Positions 36,960 to 45,451 of a stretch of DNA of 63,526 nt are shown here, in pieces. The stretch comes from an uncultured Mediterraneibacter sp. (lineage in GTDB: Bacteria; Bacillota; Clostridia; Lachnospirales; Lachnospiraceae), in the NCBI GenBank assembly GCA_944384505.1, contig CALWTQ010000012.1:1-63526 (forward strand), in the 5' to 3' direction. The translations under genes and the position numbers were made by a program. Positions within the stretch are counted from its first letter, which is position 1. Each line of letters begins with the position of its first letter. A model generated the notes under the pieces. The model saw only the letters and a list, made by a program, of their open reading frames with translations, was not told where the DNA came from and did not search any database.

Positions 36960-37064
36960 ACAGTAGGCGCTAAATATTCCTGCGGATTTCCTAATCTCTG
37001 AGTTACACCTATAATTGTAGTCGATAGATATTTAGACTATTTTAATATAATTATGAAGGATAGG
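36960..37064. other. Cassette-end intergenic DNA
   Basis: This short AT-rich stretch between Wzx and the IS66 debris holds nothing recognisable. No clear terminator for the capsule operon is visible. Confidence 0.4.
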
Positions 37065-37480
37065 TTATGGCAGCTACTTGCAAAGCTCGTGTTCCGATGA
37101 CGGAACAGATCAGGGATTATCAATGAATGCGGCCAGAGCAGTATGACAGATGCTGGCTGGTATCGTGATAACGATATTGTGGTAAGTACTTTTTACAACT
37201 GGGTCAACTGCTATCGGAAAGTGGTAGCGGATTAGTCCCCACCACCGAATTATGGTCATCTTGAGGTTCCCTGGATGGAACAGGACGTGGTCTCCATTGG
37301 CATTGTTCCGGATCATATTCCGGAACAGTATACAGCACCACAGATGCAAAACCTGTACCTTGATAATTCACATATGATTGAAGCTGATATGAAGGATATC
37401 ACGGTTCATATCAGCAATGATGCAGATCCTGCTCTGCTTACCAGGACATTCCGCTTGCTTCAGGAGTTCTCATATCAGGT
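37065..37480 (+). pseudogene. IS66-family TnpA remnant
   Basis: Conceptual translation across a frameshift and an internal stop gives MTEQIRDYQ, then DAGWYRDNDIVVSTFYNWVN and the end VHISNDADPALLTRTFRLLQEF. This is the pattern of the IS66 accessory protein TnpA. It is broken and cannot encode a working protein. It marks past transposition at the right edge of the capsule cassette. Confidence 0.7.
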
Positions 37481-37537
37481 GACATCTCCAGACTTGAGAA
37501 GATCTACATTGTCTGTGGCTATACGGACTATCCAAGA
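37472..37537 (+). pseudogene. IS66-family TnpB N-terminal remnant
   Basis: In the next frame, GDISRLEKIYIVCGYTDYPRR matches the start of IS66 TnpB (orf2). The coding sequence stops at the inverted repeat at 37538. Confidence 0.6.
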
Positions 37538-37615
37538 AGAATTATTATTCGAGAAGATTTTGGTTATCATAGTTAATAGCGATATTCTCAATAATTCTTT
37601 TCGAATAATAATTCT
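37538..37615. repeat. Inverted repeat after the IS66 remnant
   Basis: AGAATTATTATTCGAGAAG (37538-37556) and its reverse complement with one mismatch (37597-37615) flank a 40-bp loop. It may be a small inserted element or a hairpin. It marks the truncation point of TnpB. Confidence 0.6.
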
Positions 37616-37689
37616 ACTTTCTTTTCAGAAATTCAGGCATATTTCTTTTCAACCGTGTAAGCACGAAAGAGGCGATATCAGCTATTCAG

Positions 37690-37995
37690 TAGCACTTCCA
37701 TAACATAGGCGGATATATGGTCAAGAAGATGATCGAAGAGCAGAAAAAGCAGATGTCAGGTAGTTGCTCAGATTTTATCGGCAGCATAGGAGCTGAGCGT
37801 CTTGCTAAATATTTCGTTGTCCAGTTTTGTGCAGTATTTGAAACAGTCGCAAATGGTACGCTCCCGATCATAAACATCAAGCTGTATTCCATAAAAATTC
37901 CCACTTGCTTTTCCGATTTCAAACAGAGTAAGCCGCACAAAATATACTTTGGTTGCAAGAGAGCCGATCTTCATTTTTTCTTCATTTTTGCTCAT
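37690..37995 (-). pseudogene. AbiEi-like antitoxin remnant
   Basis: The minus-strand frame from 37995 reads VYDRERTICDCFKYCTKLDNEIFSKTLSSYAAD, typical of the middle and C-terminal part of AbiEi-type (type IV toxin-antitoxin) antitoxins, which contain YDxERTICD. It is interrupted by stops just after SSYAADKI, and then a YVMEVLL-like ending remains near 37700. The N-terminal winged helix is missing, and no AbiEii toxin is present. Confidence 0.5.
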
Positions 37996-38014
37996 GAAAA
38001 GTGCGGGAGATACC

Positions 38015-38046
38015 TTGCTTTAGTATATATCATAATATATACTAAA
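38015..38046. promoter_or_regulatory. vapBC promoter and operator
   Basis: TTGCTT (38015-38020) and TATACT (38038-38043) are 17 bp apart. A 28-bp dyad with one mismatched pair (14-base half TTTAGTATATATCA) spans 38019-38046 and covers the promoter. This fits VapB-VapC autorepression, with VapB AbrB-type domains binding the palindrome. Confidence 0.75.
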
Positions 38047-38067
38047 TGCATAAGGAGGTGCATTATC

Positions 38068-38298
38068 ATGATGACTGCAAAATTGTTTGAAAATGGACGG
38101 AGTCAGGCAGTCCGTCTTCCGAAAGAGTGCCGCTTCAATGGTGATGAAGTTGCGGTTAACAAAATTGGTGATATCGTTATTCTGATGCCGAAAGAAAACA
38201 AGTGGGCTGGATTCCTGAACAGTTTAGAGATGTTCTCAGACGATTTTATGAGTGATGGCAGAGAACAGCTTCCGGTACAGGAGCGTGAAGCTCTATGA
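38068..38298 (+). CDS. vapB: VapB-type antitoxin
   Basis: The 76-residue protein has an AbrB/SpoVT-like DNA-binding fold typical of VapB (TAKLFENGRSQAVRLPKECRF) and a C-terminal part that should wrap the toxin. AAGGAGGTG lies seven bases upstream of the first ATG; a second ATG follows at 38071. The open frame extending upstream to 37717 runs through the operator and is not coding. It overlaps vapC by four bases. Confidence 0.9.
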   Translation: MMTAKLFENGRSQAVRLPKECRFNGDEVAVNKIGDIVILMPKENKWAGFLNSLEMFSDDFMSDGREQLPVQEREAL

Positions 38299-38699
38299 AG
38301 TATATGTTAGACACAAACATCTGTATCTATGCAATCAAGCATAAGCCGCCAGAAATTATAAAGAATTTTCTAAAGCACGACCCGGATCATATATGTGTCT
38401 CGTCAATCACTTACGGTGAATTAATGCATGGTGTGGAGAAGAGTCAGGCAGTGGAACGTAACCGCGCAGCAATTACGCTGTTTTTATCGTCCATTTCTAT
38501 TCTTCCGTTTGATACTTATGCTGCGGAAGAATATGGAAAAGTTCGCGCAGAGCTTGAACGTAAAGGGACGCCGATTGGGCCGATGGATATGTTGATTGCG
38601 GGTCATGCAAGATCAGAAAGATTAATTCTTGTAACAAATAATACCAGAGAGTTCTTTCGGGTTGAAAATCTGAAAATTGAAGATTGGGCGAAAGAATAA
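38295..38699 (+). CDS. vapC: VapC-type PIN-domain toxin
   Basis: The 134-residue PIN ribonuclease has the N-terminal acidic site MLDTNICIYAI, the middle SSITYGEL, and the C-terminal acidic site GPMDMLIAGHA and VTNNTREF. VapC toxins usually cut tRNA or rRNA. All expected acidic residues are present, so it looks active. It is coupled with vapB through ATGA. Confidence 0.92.
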   Translation: MKYMLDTNICIYAIKHKPPEIIKNFLKHDPDHICVSSITYGELMHGVEKSQAVERNRAAITLFLSSISILPFDTYAAEEYGKVRAELERKGTPIGPMDMLIAGHARSERLILVTNNTREFFRVENLKIEDWAKE

Positions 38700-38723
38700 G
38701 TGTGCTATAATGTTTTACAGTGG

Positions 38724-38760
38724 AGGTTTCTTAGACAGCAGTGTTTAAGGAACCTTTTTT
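38724..38760 (+). terminator. Terminator after vapC (hairpin 1 of 2)
   Basis: AGGTTTCTTAGAC pairs with GTGTTTAAGGAACCT around AGCA, followed by TTTTTT. A TATAAT at 38706-38711 with a weak TTGGGC 16 bp upstream could also drive a ~50-nt RNA ending here. Confidence 0.8.
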
Positions 38761-38809
38761 GCTTTTATGCTAATATCTATCTGGATGAACTGAGGATGAA
38801 TCTAAGTGA

Positions 38810-38846
38810 AGGTCCCTTAGACAGAAGTGTTTAGGGGGACTTTTTA
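38810..38846 (+). terminator. Terminator-like hairpin 2 of 2
   Basis: AGGTCCCTTAGAC pairs with GTGTTTAGGGGGACTT around AGAA, followed by TTTTTA. Its core (CTTAGACAG-AGTGTTTA) matches hairpin 1, so one arose from the other or both belong to a repeat family. Confidence 0.78.
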
Positions 38847-38849
38847 TTC

Positions 38850-38905
38850 CCGCGGGCAGCGAGCCGGGCGGACATGCCTGCACGTCCGTTCGGCGGCTGC
38901 CGGAG
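38850..38905. repeat. Family C structured GC-rich repeat, copy 2
   Basis: CGGGCAGCGAGCC, GGCGGACATGC, GTCCG and CGGCTGCC occur in the same order as at 3957-4010, with a few base changes. It lies just after hairpin 2, the same placement as copy 1 after the rny terminator. Confidence 0.72.
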
Positions 38906-38916
38906 AGTCCTCTCAA

Positions 38917-38945
38917 TTGACTGCACCCGAAATACTAAGTATAAT
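38917..38945 (+). promoter_or_regulatory. Promoter of the zinc-ribbon gene pair
   Basis: TTGACT at 38917-38922 and a perfect TATAAT at 38940-38945 have a 17-bp spacer. The leader is about 110 nt. It contains a pyrimidine-rich stretch and an AGCTGT/ACAGCA pairing near 38960-39005. Confidence 0.8.
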
Positions 38946-39059
38946 GGATACAGTATATAAAGCTGTCTCTTGACGCCTTACCATACGCCTGTTTTTTTAC
39001 AGCAAAGCACTGGCAGAATGCGCGAAAGTGACAGTGAGAGCAGAAAGGGGAATTGGGAA

Positions 39060-39605
39060 ATGGGATTGCTGGACCGCATGAAAGAAGTAATTACAGTAGA
39101 TATTTCCGGGAAGATTTCTTATGGCAGCAGCATTCTGAAACTATCGGGTGAGATCAAGTCCAATGAACGGGCGGTGGAGAATCTCATCGTTCAGGTGGGA
39201 AAGCGCTGTGTTGAGAATCATATCAATGACAAAGACTCAGAATATGACGATCTGTTTCGTGAGATCCTTGAGCTTCGCCGGAAGAACCGGGAGATGGAGG
39301 AACAGATACAGGAGTTGAAAAGGCAGCAGGCAGAAGAGGAAGAGAGACGCCAGCGGATGCGGGAAGAGATGAAGAACTCTTCTGCACAGAATTCCGCTGC
39401 ACAGAATTCTGCTGAAGAGGATTCCGCTGTGCAGAATTCTGCTATGCAGGATCCTCCTGCTGAAGAAGGAGGGAAGTTCTGTGGGAAATGCGGGAAGCCA
39501 AATGACGGAGACGCGGCTTTCTGCGTGTACTGCGGAGCGCCGTTTGAGAGTGAAACTGTTGAGAAGACAGATGAAGATGCGGGGGAGGATACAGATGTAT
39601 TGTAA
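39060..39605 (+). CDS. Coiled-coil protein with C-terminal zinc ribbon
   Basis: The 181-residue protein starts with a short beta-like part (ITVDISGKISYGSSILKLSG), then a coiled coil (residues ~75-120, rich in Glu, Arg and Gln). A low-complexity QNSA repeat segment (39385-39450) and a zinc ribbon with CGKCGKPN and CVYCGAP follow. Function unknown. AAAGGGG precedes the ATG at 39060; the longer frame from 38970 lies in the leader. It overlaps the next zinc-ribbon gene by 11 bp, so the two are probably partners. Confidence 0.75.
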   Translation: MGLLDRMKEVITVDISGKISYGSSILKLSGEIKSNERAVENLIVQVGKRCVENHINDKDSEYDDLFREILELRRKNREMEEQIQELKRQQAEEEERRQRMREEMKNSSAQNSAAQNSAEEDSAVQNSAMQDPPAEEGGKFCGKCGKPNDGDAAFCVYCGAPFESETVEKTDEDAGEDTDVL

Positions 39606-41742
39606 ACATTGTGGAAAAGAGATCAGGGACGGGATAAGTTACTGCCCCGCCTGCGGGAAGCCTGTGGGGACAGCAGGGAAACAGGAGAAGGAGACCGGAA
39701 CCGGGATCACGGAACCTCCGAAGAAGAAAAAGCCGGACAAGAAGCTGCTGGCCGGTGCGGTGGGAATAGCGGCACTGATCCTTGTGGGGATTGTGGCCGG
39801 CAGGACGCTGCTCTCCGGCGGCGGGCAGGATGTGACAGCGGATGGATCCGGACAGGGCGGAAGCGGCGGATCTTTCGATGAGGCGCAGAGCGATCCCGGG
39901 GATGAGAAGTGGGCCAATAATAAATCCTATAAAAAGGCCTACAAGGAAGAGTATGACTCATTTGAAACGATGGTTCAGGAGTATTCAGAGGCGGCAGGCC
40001 GGGAATATACAGAAACTCTTGATGAATATGCGGATCAGATTGATGAAATTTACAAGGCTGTTGAGAAAGAAATCCCGGATCTTTCTGACCGGATCGCGGC
40101 GGATATTGCTTCCACAGCGGACGGCGAGACAGCTTCCGCGATTATCGAAGCGGCGGCCGGTGCGGCGATTGACAATGAAACGGTTCGCAAATCCGCATAC
40201 AAAGCGACGATGATTGCGATGGATTCTCTGCTTTCCTATGCGGCGAATTATACGTCTACGGATTATCCGTTCGGATTTGAAACGTTTGCCGTGAGCGGAG
40301 ATTATGCCCTGCTCCGCTCAAACGGGACTTATGACGATTTCTATAAAGTTACGAAGCAGAGTATGTCATATGATACGAAGATGGAAGCGATCCAGGCCCG
40401 CATAGCTGACCTGGAGGCCGAGGCTTCGAATACAGAGGATGAAGATGAATACGCGGGACTCATGGGCAGGATCGCGGCGGAAGAGGACAGGCAGAAGGAA
40501 ACAGAAGACCTGTTCCTCAAGTGTATGGCGTCTGTCGCCTGCGGCGGACAGCAGTACTGTGTTGACAGTGCCAGCCCGAAGCTGTTCCTTCTGGTGGATA
40601 AGGATGGCAAGGTTTATAACACTTTCTGGGCGACGAGAAATATCGGAGTCGGAGGGGACGACTGCAATCTTACGCTGAACAGCAACGGAAGCTGCTTCAT
40701 CAGCAGCCCCACTGAGCGTTTCGTGATTGACCGAAACGGGGACACCCTGTTTGAAGGGAACTCCTTTGCGCAGAGGGAAGAGGAGGCAGAGGGAGATTCC
40801 ATTATCTGCACTTACGGGCCGAGCGGGAACGCGCTCCGGGAAACAAAGATGAAGGATTCCGAAAATGGTACTTATTATGTACTGGAGCTGGTCAATGAGA
40901 AGGGGAAAGCCAGTGAAGTTTTAGAGATAAAGGATGTCGACGAACAATTTGGCTATCTGTATCCGATTTCAGGTTTCAGATACGATCCGGTTCACAAAAT
41001 ACTCTGGAATGATGATACGAATGGCTCTATGTACTGCAGTGATTATACTCTGCTGAGGTACATTTCTCTGGACGGTAAGGAAGAGGAAGCTGTAGTTGAT
41101 CTTAGTTCAGGAGAACTGACTTCCAGAGAAGAGTTTGAGGAGAAGTTCCTCTCAGATATGTCTGAGGAAACAGAAGAGAATGCGGCCTTCTGTGAAACGG
41201 GATCCCCGCAGGACGGATGGTTCTGCGACGTGGACGGCGGAAAAATCTATACGGAGAATGAGTTTGGTCTTTCGGAGCGTGACGCTTACAATAACCGGTC
41301 AGAGCTTGACACCGGGGACGTGGGATTTAACATGGACGCCCTGAAGGAGAAAATTGATGAGAGCAGGGATCTGCGTTTCTGGTACTGCAGGGATGATCTG
41401 CTCTGGGTTGTCACGAAGAGCGGTTACTTCTATACATGCGACTTAAAAGGCGGGAAGAAGAGTTCGGAGGTTGAGATAGGAGAAGACGCATCATGCTATT
41501 TCACGCCTTATGGGCTGCTCGTGTGCGCTGAGAACCAGGAAGAGGCTGCGGACAATGAGCAGAGTAATGGCGGCTCCAGGTATGAGTACTGCGTATATCA
41601 GTATGACAAATCCGGGAAGGTGATTGCTGAGTATCCTTCTTATAAAGACAGTGTGAGTACCGGTGATGTATACGGGTTCCTCTATTATAATGGAAGGGAT
41701 ACTTATAACCTGGAACTGCAGGAAGTAATCAGTATAGAATAG
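39595..41742 (+). CDS. Membrane-anchored zinc-ribbon protein with large extracellular domain
   Basis: The 715-residue protein has a zinc ribbon at residues 3-22 (CKHCGKEIRDG, CPACGKP), a Lys/Pro-rich linker, one membrane helix (residues ~55-75), and a long acidic extracytoplasmic part without a recognised domain. The outside part holds an alpha-helical stretch and then beta-rich blocks (LFLLVDKDGKVYNTFWATRN, SCFISSPTERFVIDRNGD) that recall beta-propeller-like repeats. It may pass envelope signals to a cytoplasmic ribbon partner. The ATG at 39595 follows GGGGGAGG. Confidence 0.7.
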   Translation: MYCKHCGKEIRDGISYCPACGKPVGTAGKQEKETGTGITEPPKKKKPDKKLLAGAVGIAALILVGIVAGRTLLSGGGQDVTADGSGQGGSGGSFDEAQSDPGDEKWANNKSYKKAYKEEYDSFETMVQEYSEAAGREYTETLDEYADQIDEIYKAVEKEIPDLSDRIAADIASTADGETASAIIEAAAGAAIDNETVRKSAYKATMIAMDSLLSYAANYTSTDYPFGFETFAVSGDYALLRSNGTYDDFYKVTKQSMSYDTKMEAIQARIADLEAEASNTEDEDEYAGLMGRIAAEEDRQKETEDLFLKCMASVACGGQQYCVDSASPKLFLLVDKDGKVYNTFWATRNIGVGGDDCNLTLNSNGSCFISSPTERFVIDRNGDTLFEGNSFAQREEEAEGDSIICTYGPSGNALRETKMKDSENGTYYVLELVNEKGKASEVLEIKDVDEQFGYLYPISGFRYDPVHKILWNDDTNGSMYCSDYTLLRYISLDGKEEEAVVDLSSGELTSREEFEEKFLSDMSEETEENAAFCETGSPQDGWFCDVDGGKIYTENEFGLSERDAYNNRSELDTGDVGFNMDALKEKIDESRDLRFWYCRDDLLWVVTKSGYFYTCDLKGGKKSSEVEIGEDASCYFTPYGLLVCAENQEEAADNEQSNGGSRYEYCVYQYDKSGKVIAEYPSYKDSVSTGDVYGFLYYNGRDTYNLELQEVISIE

Positions 41743-41762
41743 CGAAAGACGCTGGATTGCTC

Positions 41763-41791
41763 TTGACATTTTAATATTTTTGTACTATATT
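41763..41791 (+). promoter_or_regulatory. Promoter of the mcsA-like/clpC-like operon
   Basis: TTGACA at 41763-41768 and TATATT at 41786-41791 are 17 bp apart. The -10 element touches the palindromic operator at 41796. Confidence 0.75.
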
Positions 41792-41795
41792 ATTA

Positions 41796-41816
41796 AAAAC
41801 TTAACTATTAAGTTTT
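41796..41816. promoter_or_regulatory. Palindromic operator, probable MarR site
   Basis: AAAACTTAA and TTAAGTTTT are perfect 9-bp inverted arms around CTA. The site covers the transcription start region. A related but imperfect dyad (CTTAATTAATAAAG) lies at 45287-45300, upstream of the MarR-type gene. Shared control by that regulator is inferred; CtsR, the usual regulator, recognises a different heptad repeat. Confidence 0.72.
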
Positions 41817-41848
41817 GAACTGCATCGGGCATACCCGGTGACATCCAA

Positions 41849-41894
41849 GGATGCTTCCTGAAATCTGCTGTTTCCGGATTTCCGGAAGCATTCC
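41849..41894 (+). promoter_or_regulatory. Long leader hairpin upstream of the mcsA-like gene
   Basis: A ~17-bp stem (starting GGATGCTTCC, pairing with GGAAGCATTCC) closes an 11-base loop in the mRNA leader. No T-tract follows, so it is not a plain terminator. It ends about 12 bases before the ribosome binding site. Confidence 0.65.
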
Positions 41895-41917
41895 TATAAT
41901 AGAGAGGTGAACAGAAT

Positions 41918-42277
41918 ATGAAATGTCAGTTTTGCAATAAGGACAGAGCAGACAGGGTATTTTACATAAACTGGATGGGCACGGTGTATCAGGTGCCTGT
42001 CTGCGGCGATTGTCTGCAGAAAATGTGGAATCAGGCTGCGGCTTCCGGAAGGACGGAAGAGTTTAAGAATTATACGGGCTGGTGGCCGGGGAAGCAGGAA
42101 CCCAGGCAGCTGGGCGACCGGGCCTTTCCCGAGACGGCGGTACCGGGACTGATTAAGCGGCGGAAGATTGCGGCTCTTAAGTCCCGGCTGAATGAGGCCG
42201 CGGAGCTGGAGAATTATGAGGAGGCTGCGAAGTTGAGAGACGATATAGCCACCATGGAAAGAGGTGTGTATAAATGA
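41918..42277 (+). CDS. McsA-like UVR-motif zinc protein
   Basis: The 119-residue protein has two CxxC pairs (CQFC and CGDC) that should hold zinc and a C-terminal UVR helix (LKSRLNEAAELENYEEAAKLRDDI). McsA in Bacillus has the same building blocks and helps the McsB arginine kinase and ClpC. No mcsB is present here. It overlaps the clpC-like gene by four bases, so it is probably a ClpC adaptor. Confidence 0.82.
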   Translation: MKCQFCNKDRADRVFYINWMGTVYQVPVCGDCLQKMWNQAAASGRTEEFKNYTGWWPGKQEPRQLGDRAFPETAVPGLIKRRKIAALKSRLNEAAELENYEEAAKLRDDIATMERGVYK

Positions 42278-44811
42278 CCATTAACTTAAGTCAATACAGT
42301 CAGCGGATGATGAAAGTATTTCAGGAGGCGGTGCGCTTTGCCGCGCATATGAAGCACGGTTTTATCGGCAGCGAGCATCTGCTCTGGGCGCTTGCCCAGG
42401 ACAGGGGCGCTGCGGGGCAGGCGCTGCGGCGGAACGGGCTGGATCAGAACCTGATTGAAGAGTACCTGCGCCAGTATGATTTTGCCGCGGCCGCAGGGGG
42501 ATCTTATCACGCAGTACAGATGTCAGGCGAAGCGGAACAGGTGCTTTTACTGGCCGGATCCAGGGCGGAGTCCCGGGGACATGAGAAGACAGAGCCCGAG
42601 GATCTGCTCAGAGGGATTCTGGATGCGGGGGAGTGCGCCGCGTCGCAGATGCTTCATTCTCTGGAAGCGGATCCGGAGGAGATCCGGCGGGATCTCGACG
42701 GGGTGAAGTCCTCTGTATTTTACAAGATGATGAGAAACGGCAGCGAACTGAAGAATACTTCCCGGGAGGATGCCGCAGATCCCCGGGAGTCGGAAGATGC
42801 CGCGCATAGCGGGCCGGAGAGAGACGAGGAGGAAGAGGAAGGAGAAGACGGGGAGCAGGATGAAACTGTGCTGGAGAAGTACGGGCTTGATATGACTGCG
42901 AAAGCGCGGGACGGCGGCTATGATCCCATGATCGGAAGGGAAGACGTGCTTGAGCGCATAATCCAGGTTCTGTCCAGGAGGACGAAGAATAATCCGGTTC
43001 TGACCGGAGAGCCGGGAGTGGGGAAGACAGCTGTTGTGGAAGGACTTGCACAGCGGATTGCGGATGAGCGTGTGCCGTCGAATCTGCGGGGCAGAAGGAT
43101 TATCGCCGTTGACCTGGTGGGGATGATCTCAGGCGCCAGGTTCCGGGGAGACTTTGAAGAACGGATGAAATCATTTCTCAAGGAGGCGGAGGCTGAGGGA
43201 AATGTAATCCTGTTCCTTGATGAACTTCACATGATCATGGGGGCAGGCGCAGGAGCGAGCGAGACAATGGACGCCGCAAATATACTGAAGCCGGTTCTCG
43301 CAAGGGGAGAACTCCAGGTGATCGGCGCTACAACCGCAAGGGAATACCGCCGGTATATAGAGAAGGACGCCGCGTTTGAAAGGCGGTTCCAGCCCGTGGA
43401 CGTGGCGGAGCCGGATGAGGCGGACGCGATCCGGATCCTGACCGGGCTGAAAGGGAAATATGAGAAGTTCCATGGCCTTGAGATCACAGACGGGGCGGTA
43501 AAGGCGGCAGTAGAACTTTCCTCCCGCTATATCCAGGACCGGTTCCTCCCGGATAAAGCGGTGGACCTGATGGACGAGGCGGCCTCCCGGATCAAAACGC
43601 GGGGACTTACAACGCCGCCGTACCTGACTGAACTGGAAGAGCGGATGCGGACCGTCCGGAAGGAGAAGAAGCAGGCCGCTGACGCACAGGATTATGAAAG
43701 GGCTGCTGTTCTGAGGGATCAGCAGAAAGCGCTGATGGACGAACTGGCCCAGAAGCAGGTGGAGTGGCAGAAAAAGCAGCGCCGCAGTGTGAATGAGGAA
43801 GATATTGCCGAAGTGGTGTCATCCTGGACGAAGATCCCGGTTACTATGCTGACAGAAGATGAGTCGGAAAAACTGCGGACTCTGGGCGATACGCTGCACA
43901 GGCGTGTGATCGGCCAGGACGATGCGGTTGAGGCCGTGGCGAGAGCGATACGCAGAGGCCGGACAGGCGTTGCGGATCCGGAGCGGCCCATCGGTTCATT
44001 TCTTTTCCTGGGGCCCACAGGCGTCGGGAAGACGGAACTGTGCCGGGCAATGGCAGAAGTGATCTTTCACGATGAGAATGCCATGATCCGTCTGGATATG
44101 TCAGAATATATGGAGCAGTATACTGTATCTAAGCTGATCGGTTCTCCTCCGGGATATGTGGGGTATGAAGAGGGCGGACAGCTCACGGAGATGGTCCGGC
44201 GCAGGCCGTACAGCATTATCCTTTTTGATGAGATTGAGAAGGCACATCCGGATGTGTGGAACGCCCTGCTGCAGATCCTGGACGATGGAAGGCTTACCGA
44301 CGCGCAGGGACGCACGGTCAGCTTTAAGAATACGCTCATTGTCATGACGTCCAATATCGGCGCCAGGGAGATTACGGGCAAGAGTTCACTGGGATTTGCC
44401 GCGAATGAAGATGATGAGGAACAGCGGCGGGAGAAAAATATCAGAAACCGTGTAATGGAGGCTGTGAAAGCTACATTCCAGCCGGAGTTTATCAACAGGC
44501 TGGATGAAGTCATTGTATTCCATCCGCTGAAGAAAGAGGATGTAAGAAAGATTGCGGATCTGCAGATTGAGAAGCTGATTCACCGGATGGAGAAACAGGG
44601 AATCAGCCTGCGTGTGGATGACAGCGCAGTCAGCCTGCTGGCAGAAAAAGGCTACGATCCGGCGTTCGGCGCGAGACCGCTGAAGCGGACCATCCAGTCC
44701 ATGCTGCAGAACGCGGTGGCGGACCGGATCCTCGACGGAAAGCCGGGAGAAAGTGAGAAACTCTCAGCAAAGGCCGAAGGAGATAAGATCAAAGTATGTG
44801 CGGAACAGTGA
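42274..44811 (+). CDS. ClpC-like AAA+ unfoldase
   Basis: The 845-residue protein feeds substrates to ClpP. Order: N-terminal Clp repeat domain ([14 protein letters not shown]), an acidic linker (~residues 165-200), ATPase D1 with Walker A GEPGVGKT near 244, a middle part with a UVR-like motif ([15 protein letters not shown]), and ATPase D2 with GPTGVGKT near 579. An LGF loop in KSSLGFAAN fits the ClpP-binding (I/L/V)GF motif. The short middle region suits ClpC rather than ClpB. Codon use is core-like. The MarR gene lies seven bases away, convergent. Confidence 0.92.
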   Translation: MTINLSQYSQRMMKVFQEAVRFAAHMKHGFIGSEHLLWALAQDRGAAGQALRRNGLDQNLIEEYLRQYDFAAAAGGSYHAVQMSGEAEQVLLLAGSRAESRGHEKTEPEDLLRGILDAGECAASQMLHSLEADPEEIRRDLDGVKSSVFYKMMRNGSELKNTSREDAADPRESEDAAHSGPERDEEEEEGEDGEQDETVLEKYGLDMTAKARDGGYDPMIGREDVLERIIQVLSRRTKNNPVLTGEPGVGKTAVVEGLAQRIADERVPSNLRGRRIIAVDLVGMISGARFRGDFEERMKSFLKEAEAEGNVILFLDELHMIMGAGAGASETMDAANILKPVLARGELQVIGATTAREYRRYIEKDAAFERRFQPVDVAEPDEADAIRILTGLKGKYEKFHGLEITDGAVKAAVELSSRYIQDRFLPDKAVDLMDEAASRIKTRGLTTPPYLTELEERMRTVRKEKKQAADAQDYERAAVLRDQQKALMDELAQKQVEWQKKQRRSVNEEDIAEVVSSWTKIPVTMLTEDESEKLRTLGDTLHRRVIGQDDAVEAVARAIRRGRTGVADPERPIGSFLFLGPTGVGKTELCRAMAEVIFHDENAMIRLDMSEYMEQYTVSKLIGSPPGYVGYEEGGQLTEMVRRRPYSIILFDEIEKAHPDVWNALLQILDDGRLTDAQGRTVSFKNTLIVMTSNIGAREITGKSSLGFAANEDDEEQRREKNIRNRVMEAVKATFQPEFINRLDEVIVFHPLKKEDVRKIADLQIEKLIHRMEKQGISLRVDDSAVSLLAEKGYDPAFGARPLKRTIQSMLQNAVADRILDGKPGESEKLSAKAEGDKIKVCAEQ

Positions 44812-44818
44812 TTCCCCG

Positions 44819-45277
44819 TCAGTCTTTCTCTTCTGACTCAAAGGCTGTATAGAGCTCATCCAGGCTCCGGATCAGCTGAATTAACCGGCGCATATTGTCT
44901 TCACCGAAGCGCTCCAGGATTCCGTCCCAGACCGCGTCATATTTTCTGCGCGACTGCTCGGCGGCGGCTTTTCCCGCTTCTGTAGCGCGGATGGAGACTT
45001 TGCGCCGGTCCTTCGGATCGATCTCACGGGTAATATAATTCTTCTTTTCAAGAGTATTCAATATGTATGAAATAGCAGGCTTTGAGATATGAAGCTTCTG
45101 CTGGATCTTCGGAACATCCAGGTTCATGCAGGGACATTCCCGGCAGCATGTGCCTGCGATGCTCTGGAGGATCACCATCTCATTCATCTGCATCTCACAC
45201 TCCGATGAGAGCGCGGATTCAAGCTTTCGAAAATGAATCACAGATGTAAAAAACTGTTCTCTCAGATCACTGTTCAT
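44819..45277 (-). CDS. MarR-family regulator with a cysteine cluster
   Basis: The 152-residue winged-helix protein has the MarR core (KPAISYILNTLEKKNYITREIDPKDRRKVSIRATEAG). Between helices 2 and 3 it carries four closely spaced cysteines in TCCRECPCMN, which could act as a thiol switch or hold a metal or Fe-S cluster. The start at 45277 follows AAGGAG; an upstream ATG at 45322 is less likely. It is convergent with the clpC-like gene and shares related dyads with that operon's promoter, so it probably controls this stress operon in place of CtsR. Confidence 0.85.
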   Translation of the reverse strand: MNSDLREQFFTSVIHFRKLESALSSECEMQMNEMVILQSIAGTCCRECPCMNLDVPKIQQKLHISKPAISYILNTLEKKNYITREIDPKDRRKVSIRATEAGKAAAEQSRRKYDAVWDGILERFGEDNMRRLIQLIRSLDELYTAFESEEKD

Positions 45278-45376
45278 GATTAACTCCTTAATTAATAAAG
45301 ATTTAATGAAATTATACATCACAGAAACTGGTATTTCAAGGAAAAACTGCTTTACAGCCGCCGCAGTACAAATTTA

Positions 45377-45405
45377 TTGCAAAATCATCGGAAAGCGGGT
45401 ACAAT
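45377..45405 (+). promoter_or_regulatory. gpmI promoter
   Basis: TTGCAA at 45377-45382 and TACAAT at 45400-45405 are 17 bp apart, 46 bp before the gpmI start. Confidence 0.75.
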
Positions 45406-45451
45406 AGGTAACGGGACAAAGCCCTAAATGTACAATAAAGGAGATATGGAT

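Noticed and set aside
37717-38067. N-terminal extension of vapB
   Set aside because: It reads antisense through AbiEi debris and the vapBC operator. The ATG at 38068 has an ideal ribosome binding site.
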